A stretch of 64,000 nucleotides of DNA from the NCBI RefSeq assembly GCF_005405085.1, contig NZ_BJDJ01000007.1, positions 55,066 to 119,065 on the forward strand, written 5' to 3'. The DNA is from Lactiplantibacillus daowaiensis. Lineage in GTDB: Bacteria > Bacillota > Bacilli > Lactobacillales > Lactobacillaceae. The notes below the pieces were generated by a model. The model did no database searches. It saw nothing but the letters and a program-made list of their open reading frames with translations, and was not told the origin of the DNA. A program made the position numbers and the translations under genes. This document shows positions 51,435 through 61,723 of the stretch, piece by piece (the first letter of the stretch is position 1; every line of letters begins with the position of its first letter).

Positions 51435-52553
51435 TTGGCTAAAAATTATGATTATTTAATAGTTGGGGCAGGCCTTTTTGGAGCAGTATTTGCACATGAG
51501 GCAGCATTACGCGGGAAAAAGGTTAAAGTAATTGAAAAACGTAATCATATTGCCGGTAACATCTATACTAAGGAAGTTGATGGGATTCAAGTTCATCAAT
51601 ATGGGGCACATATTTTCCATACTTCCGATAAAGATATCTGGAATTATGTTAACCAATTTGCGGAATTTAATCGTTATACAAATAGTCCAGTAGCTAATTA
51701 TAAAGGTCATATGTACAATTTGCCCTTTAATATGAATACTTTTAGTGAACTATGGGGCGTACGGACACCTGATGAAGCTAGAGCAAAGATTCAGGAACAA
51801 AAAGATGCTGTTAAGCTAAGTGGAGAGCCTAAGAATCTTGAAGAACAAGCTATTTCTTTGATTGGGACTGACGTCTACGAGAAGCTGATCAAAGGGTATA
51901 CCGAAAAACAATGGGGACAAGAGGCAACCGATTTACCCGCATTTATTATTCGCCGGCTACCGGTTCGATACACGTTTGATAATAATTACTTCAATGATAC
52001 TTATCAGGGAATTCCGATTGGCGGTTATACCCAAATTGTCGAAAAAATGTTGGATCATCCAGAAATTGATGTTGAAACTGGTGTGGACTTTTTTGCTCAT
52101 AAAGATCAATACCTTAAAGACTATCCAAAGGTCATTTTCACTGGGATGATTGACCAATATTTTGATTACCAATTGGGTGAATTAGAGTATCGTTCACTAC
52201 GATTTGAAACAGAAGAATTGGATGTTGATAATTACCAAGGGAATGCAGTTATTAACTATACAGATGCAGAGACGCCATTTACACGAATTATTGAACATAA
52301 ACATTTTGAATTTGGCAAAGGGGATAAAGGTAAGAGTGTTATAACACGTGAATATCCTGCTGATTGGAAACGTGGGGACGAACCTTACTATCCAGTTAAT
52401 AATTCACGAAATAATTCACTTTATAAGCAATATGCTGCCTTGGCCAAACAAGAAGGCAATGTTATTTTTGGTGGACGGTTGGGCCAATATCGTTATTACG
52501 ATATGCATCAAGTTATCCACGCAGCTCTTGTCCTGGTTAATTCTGAAATTTGA
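51435..52553 (+). CDS. glf: UDP-galactopyranose mutase
   Basis: FAD enzyme that converts UDP-galactopyranose to UDP-galactofuranose, the donor for Galf-containing polysaccharides. It is 372 residues from a TTG at 51435, with TGGAGG upstream; an earlier ATG at 51405 is in the promoter area. Motifs are the dinucleotide loop YLIVGAGLFGAVFAHEAALRG-like start, QYGAHIFHTS, YTEKQWG, RLPVRYTFDNNYFND and GRLGQYRYYDMHQ. It is first in the operon that continues to 63 kb. Confidence 0.95.
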   Translation: MAKNYDYLIVGAGLFGAVFAHEAALRGKKVKVIEKRNHIAGNIYTKEVDGIQVHQYGAHIFHTSDKDIWNYVNQFAEFNRYTNSPVANYKGHMYNLPFNMNTFSELWGVRTPDEARAKIQEQKDAVKLSGEPKNLEEQAISLIGTDVYEKLIKGYTEKQWGQEATDLPAFIIRRLPVRYTFDNNYFNDTYQGIPIGGYTQIVEKMLDHPEIDVETGVDFFAHKDQYLKDYPKVIFTGMIDQYFDYQLGELEYRSLRFETEELDVDNYQGNAVINYTDAETPFTRIIEHKHFEFGKGDKGKSVITREYPADWKRGDEPYYPVNNSRNNSLYKQYAALAKQEGNVIFGGRLGQYRYYDMHQVIHAALVLVNSEI

Positions 52554-52583
52554 AGTCTATCAATAAGATAGCTGGGGTGCAAA

Positions 52584-53567
52584 TTGAATAAAATAATAAA
52601 GATTACAAAAAAGTTTTATACCGATTCCAGATACTTTTCATTTGAATTAGCAACCTTACATCTTAAAGAAACGATGTCTCGATATACACCATATAAAATG
52701 AAAGAAAAAGCATGGTTAAGGAAAGATCAATTGATTTTAGATTATTTAGATGCAAAGTATTCGAACGTGAATTTTACAACAGTCACTCCTAAAAAAAATA
52801 AGAGTGATAATATCTGGGTATTTTGGTATCAGGGTGAACAGGCTATGCCAGAAATAGTAAAAGAAACGTTTACAAGTGTTAAAAATAATGCAAATGGGCA
52901 CAAAGTTATTCTGATTACTAAAGATAATTTGGAGACATATTTAAAAATTCCAAATATTATAAAAGAAAGAGTGTCTGAGGGAAAAATTACTATAACTGAA
53001 TATAGTGATATTATCCGTTTTTGGTTGTTGTTTGATTACGGTGGACTTTGGATTGATGCTACGGTACTAGTTACTCGATTAATTCCGGAGAGAATTTTTG
53101 AGTTGCCTGTGTTTACTATTAGAAATGATTTAGATAAAAATAGTCCCTTATATTATATTAGTGTTGCTCATTTGCGGTGGACTACTTATGTTTTTGGAGG
53201 CAAAGCTGGCAATCCACTTTTTTCCTTTATTAGAGATGTTTTGATTGATTATAATAGTAAAGAACCTGCTCTGATTGATTACTTACTTCTTGATTATGTA
53301 ATAGAATATGCTTGTCGGCGTTCACCAAAGATTCGAAATGTGATGAACGGTATTCCGGAAAGTAATGTATACAAGGAAGATTTGATTAACAGACTTAATG
53401 CTACATTCCCAGATGAAAATACAATTTCATTATTAAAAAGTGATACTTTCTTCTTTAAACTAAGTTATAAGATTAAATATTCGCAAAAGTCCAATAGAGA
53501 GTCAAATTACAAGTTATTATTGGATCATAGTTTTTTTCAAAAGTATAACATTGGTGGACAATCATGA
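52584..53567 (+). CDS. GT32-like capsular polysaccharide synthesis glycosyltransferase
   Basis: A 327-residue soluble glycosyltransferase. NIWVFWYQGEQAMPEIV and ITEYSDIIRFWLLFDYGGLWIDATV contain the sugar-binding and metal-binding DxD-like WIDA elements of the GT32/Caps_synth family. The TTG start is preceded by GGGG. It overlaps the next gene by four bases (ATGA). Linkage and sugar are unknown. The gene is AT-rich like the rest of the cluster. Confidence 0.85.
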   Translation: MNKIIKITKKFYTDSRYFSFELATLHLKETMSRYTPYKMKEKAWLRKDQLILDYLDAKYSNVNFTTVTPKKNKSDNIWVFWYQGEQAMPEIVKETFTSVKNNANGHKVILITKDNLETYLKIPNIIKERVSEGKITITEYSDIIRFWLLFDYGGLWIDATVLVTRLIPERIFELPVFTIRNDLDKNSPLYYISVAHLRWTTYVFGGKAGNPLFSFIRDVLIDYNSKEPALIDYLLLDYVIEYACRRSPKIRNVMNGIPESNVYKEDLINRLNATFPDENTISLLKSDTFFFKLSYKIKYSQKSNRESNYKLLLDHSFFQKYNIGGQS

Positions 53568-54625
53568 AAATAACGTTTATATTACCAGGAATTGCACGTT
53601 TCCCAGTTGGTGGCTTTCAAGTAGTTTATGACTATGCTAACTACTTGGTAAAAAAAGGATATGATATTGAAATCCTTCACGCAATGTTTTTACCAACACA
53701 GGGAAAAGCATCGGTAATCTCTCTTTTGAAGTATAGATTAAAAAAAGCATTAAGAAAACTGGGAATCTTAAAACCTTGGTTTATTCTGGATAAGAGGATA
53801 AAAGTAAGGGATATTGGTAAAGTTAGAAATGAAGATGTTAGAGATGCTGACAAAGTGATTGCGACAGCTTGGGAAACAGCAGAATTTGTCGCACAATTGC
53901 CAGATAGTTGCGGTACTAAATACTACTTTATTCAACACTATGAAATCTGGGGAGGCAAGGAACGTGTTGATGCGACATGGCATTTGCCTTTACACAAAAT
54001 AGTAATTGCCACGTGGCTTAAGAAAATTGCAGAAAATTTCGGAGAAAAAGCATGTTTAGTTCCAAATTTCATTCAGCAAGATAATTTCTACATGGTCAAA
54101 GATTTCGAGGCAAGAGTGCCAACTATTTCAATGTTATATAGTGAGCACGCTGTAAAGGGTTCAGAAGATGGGATTAATGCATTAAAGATGATTAGAGAAA
54201 AAAATAAAAAGGTACGAATTAAAATTTTTGGTGTGTTTGATAAGCCTAAAAATTTACCCGAGTATTGTGAGTACATTAAGAATCCTAGTAGAAAATATCT
54301 TCGTGAAAAGATTTATAACGAATCAACTATTTATTTGTTTCCCAGTGTTTCAGAAGGATGGGGACTAACTGCTACTGAAGCAATGGCCTGTGGAGCCGCA
54401 CTTTGTTCAACAGATAATGGTGGTGTAGATGATTTTGGTATAAATAATGAGACAGCTCTTATTTCGCCTGTACATTCACCACAGAAATTGTATTTAAATT
54501 TAAAAAAATTGCTCGATGATGATCAATTACGAGTAAAGCTTGCTCAAAATGGGCAACGTAGTGTAAAAAAATTAACTTTAGAAAATTCTGGTCACCTGTT
54601 TGAAAAGGCTCTGGGGTTACTTTAA
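53564..54625 (+). CDS. Family 4 glycosyltransferase (GT-B)
   Basis: A 353-residue enzyme. The N-terminal half has PGIARFPVGGFQVVYDYANYL. The C-terminal donor-binding half has FPSVSEGWGLTATEAMACGAALCSTDNGG, the Glu-rich GT4 signature. It would add one sugar of the repeat unit on the cytoplasmic face. It is coupled to the preceding gene by ATGA overlap; the flippase gene starts 22 bases later. Confidence 0.9.
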   Translation: MKITFILPGIARFPVGGFQVVYDYANYLVKKGYDIEILHAMFLPTQGKASVISLLKYRLKKALRKLGILKPWFILDKRIKVRDIGKVRNEDVRDADKVIATAWETAEFVAQLPDSCGTKYYFIQHYEIWGGKERVDATWHLPLHKIVIATWLKKIAENFGEKACLVPNFIQQDNFYMVKDFEARVPTISMLYSEHAVKGSEDGINALKMIREKNKKVRIKIFGVFDKPKNLPEYCEYIKNPSRKYLREKIYNESTIYLFPSVSEGWGLTATEAMACGAALCSTDNGGVDDFGINNETALISPVHSPQKLYLNLKKLLDDDQLRVKLAQNGQRSVKKLTLENSGHLFEKALGLL

Positions 54626-54647
54626 TAAATAGGTGCTGGGAGGCAAC

Positions 54648-56075
54648 ATGAAATTAATACGAAACTATTTGTATAATGCTAGTTATCAAGTCTTGATCTT
54701 AATAACGCCATTAATAACAGTTCCATATGTAGCACGTGTTTTAGGGCCAAATGGTGTAGGAATATATTCATATACTAATTCAATAATAACCTACTTTGTT
54801 TTGATAGGAACACTTGGAATTACAGTGTATGGAAATCAGCAAGTGGCATTTCATAGAGATGATATCTTTGAAAGATCTAAAACATTTTGGGAAATAGAAA
54901 TACTCCAGGCGGTTAACGTAGCAATTGTATTTTTGTTCTTTGGTGGTTTTATGGTACTGGATCATAGATATAGACTATTTATGATTTTTCAGGCATTTCA
55001 GTTATTAGCGGGGGCGTTTGATGTTTCTTGGTTTTTTATGGGAATAGAAGATTTTAAAAAAACGGTCTTTCGAAATACTTTAGTTAAACTGGCAACATTA
55101 GCATCTATTTTTATTTTTGTGAAAAGTAGAAGTGATTTGGGATTATATATTCTGATTCTGGCTTTGTCACAATTGCTCGGTAATTTTACATTATGGCCGT
55201 ATTTAAAAAATAACGTTGTGTTTGTTAAACCACGAAAGTTGAACGTGTGGAAACATTATGTTCCAGCGTTGATGCTTTTTGTGCCACAGGCAGCTAATCT
55301 AGTGTATCAACAAGTTAACAAGACAATGCTCGGAAATCTTGATTCAGTGAGTTCAGTAGCATACTTTGATTATGCAGATAAATTAATAAAGACTGTTTTG
55401 GCCGTTGTGACGGCTACAGGAATAGTTATGTTGCCCCATATGGCTAATTTGTATGTTAAAGGAAAATTAGAAGAAATCAGACATTATCTGTATAAGTCGT
55501 TTGAATTTGTATCATTTATTGCAATTCCTTTAATGTTTGGTATTTCAGGTATTGCAACAGCATTAGCACCATGGTATTTTGGGCGGGACTTCACGGTTTC
55601 AGGCTTACTTTTAATTATTGAGTCACCTGTTATTATTTTGATTGGTTGGAGTAATGTGATTGGTCAACAATACATGATGCCAACAAAGCAAATTCCAGCA
55701 TATACTAAATCAGTCATTTTGGGGGCCATAGTGAATATTGTTTTTAATATTCCTTTGATTATGTGGTTGGGAGCCGTGGGTGCCCCAATTGCCACGGTAG
55801 CAGCGGAGCTTGCAGTTACAATTTATCAGCTTGTCAGCGTTCGTAAACAATTGACTATTAAATACTTGTTTACAGACTTGGGAAAGTATTTAATAGCAGG
55901 TGTAGTAATGTTTTTTGGCGTATATTTTTTGAATATAACAATGAATATTTCCGTATTAAGTTTATTGGCTCAAATAACGGAAGGCGTATTAATTTATTCT
56001 GGGATATTACTTATTTTACAACCAAATCTTGTTTTAGAAGGTAAAGATATGCTTCTAAAAAAATTTTCTAAGTAG
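54648..56075 (+). CDS. wzx: Polysaccharide flippase (Wzx-like, MOP superfamily)
   Basis: A 475-residue membrane protein with about 12-14 helices. It has the N-terminal NYLYNASYQVLILITPLITVPYVAR-type start of Wzx/RfbX, plus VLGPNGVGIYSYTNSI and FFMGIEDFKKT. It would flip undecaprenyl-linked repeat units across the membrane. The ATG at 54648 follows GGGAGG with a short spacer; the earlier in-frame TTG at 54633 has none. Confidence 0.92.
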   Translation: MKLIRNYLYNASYQVLILITPLITVPYVARVLGPNGVGIYSYTNSIITYFVLIGTLGITVYGNQQVAFHRDDIFERSKTFWEIEILQAVNVAIVFLFFGGFMVLDHRYRLFMIFQAFQLLAGAFDVSWFFMGIEDFKKTVFRNTLVKLATLASIFIFVKSRSDLGLYILILALSQLLGNFTLWPYLKNNVVFVKPRKLNVWKHYVPALMLFVPQAANLVYQQVNKTMLGNLDSVSSVAYFDYADKLIKTVLAVVTATGIVMLPHMANLYVKGKLEEIRHYLYKSFEFVSFIAIPLMFGISGIATALAPWYFGRDFTVSGLLLIIESPVIILIGWSNVIGQQYMMPTKQIPAYTKSVILGAIVNIVFNIPLIMWLGAVGAPIATVAAELAVTIYQLVSVRKQLTIKYLFTDLGKYLIAGVVMFFGVYFLNITMNISVLSLLAQITEGVLIYSGILLILQPNLVLEGKDMLLKKFSK

Positions 56076-56112
56076 GCGTTTATCAAAAAATATAATTTAG
56101 GAGAGTAATTAA

Positions 56113-56877
56113 TTGAAAGTAAAAGTTTTGGTGGCAGCACATAAAAATGCAAGAATGCCGGATGATAAGGAGCTTTATCTACCCGTACAGGTTGGAAAAG
56201 CTCTACATCCAGATTTGAATCTACCATATCAGCCTGATGATACGGGGGATAATATTTCTTTAAAAAATGGATCGTACAATGAGTTAACGGCAATATACTG
56301 GGCCTGGAAAAATTTGGATGCTGATGCAATTGGTCTCGTTCACTATAGGAGATTGTTGAGCTTGAATCATGAAAAAAGCTTTTCAAAAGTATTGTCAAAA
56401 GATCAAGTAATTAGTTTGTTGAAAGATAATAGTATAATTCTGCCCAAAAAGCGAAAATACTATATTGAAACTAATTATTCGCATTATATTCATGCGCATC
56501 ATAAAGAGCCACTTGATGCGTGTAGAGATGTCATAAAAAAACTTTATCCGGATTATTTATCTGCTTATGATCAAGTTATGAAAAAGACATCAGCACATAT
56601 GTTTAACATATTTATAATGAAACGAGAATATTTTGACGAATATTGTAAATGGATGTTTGATATTCTTGCCAGCTTAGAAAGAAGAATTGACACAACCGAA
56701 TATGATGCATATGAATCAAGAGTAATTGGCTTTGTGAGTGAGCTACTTTTGGATGTATGGTTAGTTAAAAACGGTTATTCATATAAAGAAGTGAATTATG
56801 TTTTTATGGAGAAACAGAATTGGTTAAAAAAGGGTGGAAATTTTGTTTTAAGAAAGTTTCGTGGCTTTAAAAACTGA
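56113..56877 (+). CDS. DUF4422 glycosyltransferase
   Basis: A 254-residue protein matching the DUF4422 putative glycosyltransferase family. It shows KVKVLVAAHKN, DDTGDNISLKNGSYNELTAIYWAWKNL, GLVHYRRLL and HMFNIFIMKREYFDEYCKWMFDIL. Members occur in capsule and exopolysaccharide loci and are thought to transfer galactose or related sugars. The TTG start follows GGAGAG. The acceptor is unknown. Confidence 0.88.
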   Translation: MKVKVLVAAHKNARMPDDKELYLPVQVGKALHPDLNLPYQPDDTGDNISLKNGSYNELTAIYWAWKNLDADAIGLVHYRRLLSLNHEKSFSKVLSKDQVISLLKDNSIILPKKRKYYIETNYSHYIHAHHKEPLDACRDVIKKLYPDYLSAYDQVMKKTSAHMFNIFIMKREYFDEYCKWMFDILASLERRIDTTEYDAYESRVIGFVSELLLDVWLVKNGYSYKEVNYVFMEKQNWLKKGGNFVLRKFRGFKN

Positions 56878-56924
56878 TTACTGTTTACTGGGTATATTAT
56901 AGTTAAAACATTTATGGAGGAATT

Positions 56925-57572
56925 ATGAATTCAAAGTTTTCTTTTTTACCATTTTTTAAGGTATTGTGGTATCGATTAGTATGGATTATCGTCTTTGCAT
57001 TAATTGGTTCAGGTGTTGGCTATTATGTTATGCGTAAAACATATACACCAACTTATATGGTTGCATCAAGTGTGGATGTCCATCATAAAACTAAGAGTAA
57101 TGAGAGTAATCTTGATCAATTAAATACTGATGTAAATCGCCTAGGTGTTGTTCAGAGTGAAATGAGTGATCCTGGAATTTATGCATCAGTAAGTAGTTCA
57201 ATTAAAGATAAAAATAATATCAGTATTTCGGTCAAGGCCTTACAGAACAAGGTGAGCGTGGTTACTAAGCCAACTAGCACTATCCTGAGTGTTTCGGCCA
57301 CTACTGATAGCGCAAAGAAATCTAGTGTAATTGTAGATAGTGTAATTAGTAGCTATAAAACAAAATATACAAAAAAAGATAAGAAGTTAGTGGTAAATCA
57401 GTTATCCAAAGCTAGGCCTTCTACTGCAATTGTTAGCAAAACACCATATGCTCAATATATTAAGAACGGTGCTTTAATTGGTGGAGTATTGGCATATCTT
57501 GTTTGTCTATTTTTGTATTATAAGCAAAGAAAAAATAGCAGTCGTAAGAGACAACAAAAAGCTAAAAATTAG
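56925..57572 (+). CDS. Wzz/CpsC-like polysaccharide chain-length protein
   Basis: A 215-residue membrane protein. A first helix (about 16-36) is followed by an outside loop (about 40-180) with SVDVHHKTKSNE, LGVVQSEMSDPGIY and TSTILSVSATTDSAKKSS, then a second helix (about 183-200) and a basic cytoplasmic tail. This is the Wzz domain layout of CpsC/YveK-type co-polymerases. It stands alone in mid-cluster; its usual partners, a tyrosine kinase and phosphatase, are not in the window. Confidence 0.82.
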   Translation: MNSKFSFLPFFKVLWYRLVWIIVFALIGSGVGYYVMRKTYTPTYMVASSVDVHHKTKSNESNLDQLNTDVNRLGVVQSEMSDPGIYASVSSSIKDKNNISISVKALQNKVSVVTKPTSTILSVSATTDSAKKSSVIVDSVISSYKTKYTKKDKKLVVNQLSKARPSTAIVSKTPYAQYIKNGALIGGVLAYLVCLFLYYKQRKNSSRKRQQKAKN

Positions 57573-57591
57573 AAATGGGAGTTGAGCTGCT

Positions 57592-58719
57592 ATGCGAGTT
57601 TTAGTGGTTGGAGATTTTCTTAAGTCTAGCGGAATGACTAATTATATTTTTAATGTAATTGGAAATATATCAAGCTCTGATTTAAAGTTTGAAGCGTTGG
57701 CAGTTTCTGGTTCTGAAGAATGTAAAGAAAGAGTAGAAAATTTAGGATGGAAATTCCATGTTATTGCTCCCGCAAACGGCTCGTTAATAAAACATAACTT
57801 GCAGGCTTTTAGCTTTTTTAAAAAAAATGCATCGAAATATGACGTAATTCATTTCAACGAAACCGCCCTTTGGAACTTTCTCCCAATTGTTTTCGCTAAC
57901 TACTTTTGTTCAGGAAAGATAGTTATAAATTCTCACAATACTTATTTTGCATCTGATGGTAAATGGATTGTATTTAAGGTGCTGGAGGTATTGCATGCGA
58001 TTGGAAAGAAAGTAGTTTCAAAAACGAGGCCAATAAATATAGCAGTTTCTGAGGAGGCTGCTACTTGGATGTTTGAAAAAAAGACTATTAGACTAAATAA
58101 TTATAAGGTTATTTCAAATGGTATTGACTTAAAAGAGTTTACCTTTAATCAAAAATCGAGAAGTGTTTACAGGAAAAAGTTAAAAGTAAAAGATGATGAG
58201 ATCCTATTTGGTAATGTTGGTATCTTGAATCAACGAAAAAATCAATTAAGACTATTGGATATTTTTAAGGATATTTTAAGTAAGACACCAAGTGCAAGAT
58301 TAGTATTGATAGGCGACGGTCCCCTTTTAAATAAAATTCAAGATAAGATAATTGAATTAGACTTGTCTGAAAAAGTTATCATGACGGGAAAGATCAGCAA
58401 TGTTAGGGATTATTATCAAGCAATGGATGCGTTGGTTATGCCGTCTTACAATGAAGGATTGAGCACAGTACTACTTGAGGCACAGACCATAGGATTAAAA
58501 ATTTTTCCATCTAAAGAAATGCCATTAGGAAATTATTTAGACTCTCTTGTTTTTCCTATTTCACTAAAAAAATCAAATAAAGAGTGGGCTACAGTTATTA
58601 ACGACAAGATGGGGAGTTACCGTAGAACATCACATTTAGAGGCAATGAAAAAGAGAAATTATGATTTGAGTTCCGCATCTGAATGCATTAGTGAAATTTA
58701 TCTAGGGGGAATTAATTAA
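57592..58719 (+). CDS. Family 4 glycosyltransferase (GT-B)
   Basis: A 375-residue enzyme. It opens with RVLVVGDFLKSSGMTNYIFNV and has the donor site LLFGNVGILNQRKNQLRLLD-like strand followed by MPSYNEGLSTVLLEAQTIGL. GGGAG precedes the ATG. Its stop directly abuts the next start codon. The sugar specificity cannot be told. Confidence 0.9.
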   Translation: MRVLVVGDFLKSSGMTNYIFNVIGNISSSDLKFEALAVSGSEECKERVENLGWKFHVIAPANGSLIKHNLQAFSFFKKNASKYDVIHFNETALWNFLPIVFANYFCSGKIVINSHNTYFASDGKWIVFKVLEVLHAIGKKVVSKTRPINIAVSEEAATWMFEKKTIRLNNYKVISNGIDLKEFTFNQKSRSVYRKKLKVKDDEILFGNVGILNQRKNQLRLLDIFKDILSKTPSARLVLIGDGPLLNKIQDKIIELDLSEKVIMTGKISNVRDYYQAMDALVMPSYNEGLSTVLLEAQTIGLKIFPSKEMPLGNYLDSLVFPISLKKSNKEWATVINDKMGSYRRTSHLEAMKKRNYDLSSASECISEIYLGGIN

Positions 58720-59655
58720 TTGGCTAAAGTAGAAGTGGCGATCTTGTTGTCAACATATAATGGTGAAAAGTATTTGAAAGATCAAATTGAGTCAATTCGT
58801 CGACAAACGTATAAAAATTGGCAACTTTTTATACGAGATGATGGTTCAACTGATGAAACAACAAATATTATACAGGAGCTTATTGGAAAAGATGATAGGG
58901 TTCAATGGATAAATAGACAAAAGGTCAAAAATGTTGGTGTAAAAGAGTCCTTCATTATATTACTTAAAGAAACCAAGGCTAATTACTATATGTTTTGTGA
59001 TCAGGACGATGTGTGGTTACCTAGAAAAATCGAAGTAACTTTGGCCGCTATGAAGGAGAATTCCTTAATACCACAATTAGTTTTTACAGATTTAAAATTG
59101 GTTGATAGTGATTTAAAAACACTTGATCAGTCGGTACTATCAAGTGTTGATATTAATTACTGGATTTGTCCAGATAACCTCTTGTTCGATAATATCGTTA
59201 CTGGCTGTACAGTCATGATAAATCAAGCATTAAAAGATATAGTCTTGCCTGTTAACACTGACAGCATTGTGATGCATGATTGGTGGTTCGCACAAATCGC
59301 ATCACAGTCTGGACAAATTAATTTTGTAAATCAGGCGACGATATTATATCGGCAACATGGAGACAATCAGGTGGGAATCAATACGAACTTATGGCATAAG
59401 TTTGCTAAAATTAGAAGATTCAACAAATTTAGAATGCAAACAGAATTGCAAATAATTCAAGGAAATTTATCTGTTCAGCGTACTCACTTTAAGACGACTG
59501 ATAAAGGACGTATGTTTCTTTCAATGAAAGATACTAAAACAATAGCGAGGTTGGCAGTTGTTGTGAAAGCAGGTTTTAGAAAACATACAAAATTTGGCTC
59601 ACTTGCGTTAAACATCGCATTAATGATGAATAATTTAAGGAAAATTGGAGGTTGA
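58720..59655 (+). CDS. Family 2 glycosyltransferase, rhamnosyltransferase-like
   Basis: A 311-residue GT-A enzyme with VAILLSTYNGEKYLKDQIESI, FIRDDGSTDETT, MFCDQDDVWLPRKIE (DxDD metal site) and MHDWWFAQIAS. The CDQDDVWLP segment is typical of RgpB-like enzymes using dTDP-rhamnose, consistent with rmlA downstream. The TTG start, with GGGGG upstream, is flush with the previous stop. It overlaps the putative ribosome site of the polymerase gene. Confidence 0.9.
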   Translation: MAKVEVAILLSTYNGEKYLKDQIESIRRQTYKNWQLFIRDDGSTDETTNIIQELIGKDDRVQWINRQKVKNVGVKESFIILLKETKANYYMFCDQDDVWLPRKIEVTLAAMKENSLIPQLVFTDLKLVDSDLKTLDQSVLSSVDINYWICPDNLLFDNIVTGCTVMINQALKDIVLPVNTDSIVMHDWWFAQIASQSGQINFVNQATILYRQHGDNQVGINTNLWHKFAKIRRFNKFRMQTELQIIQGNLSVQRTHFKTTDKGRMFLSMKDTKTIARLAVVVKAGFRKHTKFGSLALNIALMMNNLRKIGG

Positions 59656-59659
59656 TGTA

Positions 59660-60832
59660 GTGATAGAAAGTTTTAATATATTAAAAGCTGAAAAACGTGA
59701 GTCACTTCGCGAAAAGCTTTTTTTCTGGTTATATGCAATTTATGAAACCTGTTACTATTTTCTAGGAACCAGTAATATTAATACGTTCTTTAACACAACA
59801 CGAGTAACGATGATAATCAATCTATGTGTAATGGTTGGCCTATTTATGTTCTCTATTACTAATCGATACACATTTGACCAATTTTTACTTGTTATTTCGA
59901 GTTTAATACTTGGCCTTTTTGCTTTCTTTATAGTTGGGAAAAATGTTTTATTGATGGGCTTGATGTTTGCTATCGCGGCAAAAAATATTAACCTGAATAG
60001 GTTCATTAGGAAAGATTTTACATTAAGAACTGTACTGTTGGGTATAATATTAATTGCTAACAGAGTTGGCTGGATTCCCAGTAGGATTGCTTTGCGCGGT
60101 GGTGGTAGTACTGTTGTGCGAGACTCTTTAGGGTTTAATCAGTTTAATGTTACTGGCGCTTTGATTATGATTTGTATTTTGGAATATCTCTATTTGAATT
60201 TCGGAAATATTTCAAATAATACGTATGTTATTATAGTCATGATCACAGGAATTATGTTTTACTTAACTAATTCTAGAGGACCTATGTTAGCCATTGTTTT
60301 ATATCTGGTTATTTGTTGGATGAAGCAAAAACAAGAGAAATACTATAATGGTATAATGACACGCCTTTGTGAATATGCAAAATACTTATTTGTACTATTA
60401 TCTGTATTATCTATGGCTGCTGTCGTATTCTTTAAGTATGATAATTCTACTTGGCAAGTAATTAATAAATTAAGCTCGGATAGAATTAATATATTGAATC
60501 AGTACTTTAATGAGTTTGGAATCTCATTACTGCCACAAAAGGTTAGCGATTATCGGTCAGCTGGGATAATTGTAATGGATAATGTATATGCAACATTGGC
60601 AATACAATATGGGTTACTCATTTTAATTGTTTTCGCAGTTTTTTATTACATCTTATGTAAGAATGCCTTTGTAAAAAATAATATTGCTTTTGTTTGGTTA
60701 TTAATAACATTAATGCTTTTTGGTCTAATTGAATCAACTTTCTTTATGGCAAGTATTAATTTTACGATAATGATGGTCTTTACTAATTTATCACCGGTGA
60801 AAAGTTTAGAGTCAGGAGGGGAAAAGAAATGA
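59660..60832 (+). CDS. wzy: Polysaccharide polymerase (Wzy-like)
   Basis: A 390-residue integral membrane protein with about ten helices and a large outside loop (about 270-330). This fits the poorly conserved Wzy family: [15 protein letters not shown], then [15 protein letters not shown] and ending in [18 protein letters not shown]. It would join flipped repeat units outside the membrane. The start is a GTG at 59660, eight bases after GGAGG; a TTG at 59645 lies over that site. It overlaps rmlA by ATGA. Confidence 0.82.
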   Translation: MIESFNILKAEKRESLREKLFFWLYAIYETCYYFLGTSNINTFFNTTRVTMIINLCVMVGLFMFSITNRYTFDQFLLVISSLILGLFAFFIVGKNVLLMGLMFAIAAKNINLNRFIRKDFTLRTVLLGIILIANRVGWIPSRIALRGGGSTVVRDSLGFNQFNVTGALIMICILEYLYLNFGNISNNTYVIIVMITGIMFYLTNSRGPMLAIVLYLVICWMKQKQEKYYNGIMTRLCEYAKYLFVLLSVLSMAAVVFFKYDNSTWQVINKLSSDRINILNQYFNEFGISLLPQKVSDYRSAGIIVMDNVYATLAIQYGLLILIVFAVFYYILCKNAFVKNNIAFVWLLITLMLFGLIESTFFMASINFTIMMVFTNLSPVKSLESGGEKK

Positions 60833-61698
60833 AAGGAATTATATTAGCTGGAGGATCTGGAACTAGATTATATCCTATAACAAAAGTTACTTCGAAGCAG
60901 TTAATACCAGTATATGATAAGCCAATGATATATTATCCATTATCTACGCTGATGTTGGCTGGTATAACAGAGGTTTTGATAATTTCAACTCCAAGAGATA
61001 TAACCCGATTTAAGGAACTTCTGGGAGATGGATCACAGTTAGGTATGGATTTTGAATATGCAGTCCAAGATAAACCCAATGGTTTAGCAGAAGCTTTTAT
61101 TATTGGTGAAACTTTTATTGGAAAAGATTCAGTTTGTTTGATTCTTGGGGATAATATATTTTATGGTAATGGGTTATCGACATTAGTACAAGATGCTGCT
61201 AAGTTGCAGGATGGTGCTACGGTTTTTGGATACCAAGTTAGTGATCCGGAACGATTTGGAGTGGTTAGTTTTAACGACAAAAAGGAAGTTACAACTATTG
61301 AAGAAAAGCCACATAACCCCAAAAGTAACTATGCTGTAACTGGAATATATTTTTATGATAACTCTGTTGTCTCTATTGCAAAAAAAATAAAACCGTCTGC
61401 ACGAGGTGAACTTGAGATAACGGATGTCAATAATGAGTATTTAATGCGAAAAAAGTTGCATGTTAAATTATTAAGTAGAGGGTTTGCTTGGCTTGATACG
61501 GGGACACATGAGTCGCTACAGGATGCTTCTGGATTTATACAAACTGTTGAAAAAAGACAAAATCTGATAATTGCAAGTATCGAAGAGGTTGCCTATCGGA
61601 TGCATTATATCAGTCGTCAAGACTTAATAGACTTGGCTAAGCCATTATCAAAAAATCGATATGGTCAGTACCTAATTAATCTTGCAAATGAAGTTTAG
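60829..61698 (+). CDS. rmlA: Glucose-1-phosphate thymidylyltransferase
   Basis: Makes dTDP-glucose, the first step to dTDP-rhamnose. It is 289 residues, the RmlA/RfbA length. Motifs are [64 protein letters not shown] and [11 protein letters not shown]. The ATG overlaps the polymerase stop. rmlB, rmlC and rmlD do not follow within the window; they must lie elsewhere or be lacking. Confidence 0.95.
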   Translation: MKGIILAGGSGTRLYPITKVTSKQLIPVYDKPMIYYPLSTLMLAGITEVLIISTPRDITRFKELLGDGSQLGMDFEYAVQDKPNGLAEAFIIGETFIGKDSVCLILGDNIFYGNGLSTLVQDAAKLQDGATVFGYQVSDPERFGVVSFNDKKEVTTIEEKPHNPKSNYAVTGIYFYDNSVVSIAKKIKPSARGELEITDVNNEYLMRKKLHVKLLSRGFAWLDTGTHESLQDASGFIQTVEKRQNLIIASIEEVAYRMHYISRQDLIDLAKPLSKNRYGQYLINLANEV

Positions 61699-61723
61699 AT
61701 TATGCTTCTAATTGGTGAGTATA

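Noticed and set aside
59645..59659. TTG start for the polymerase gene
   Set aside because: This TTG overlaps the GGAGG that serves the GTG at 59660.
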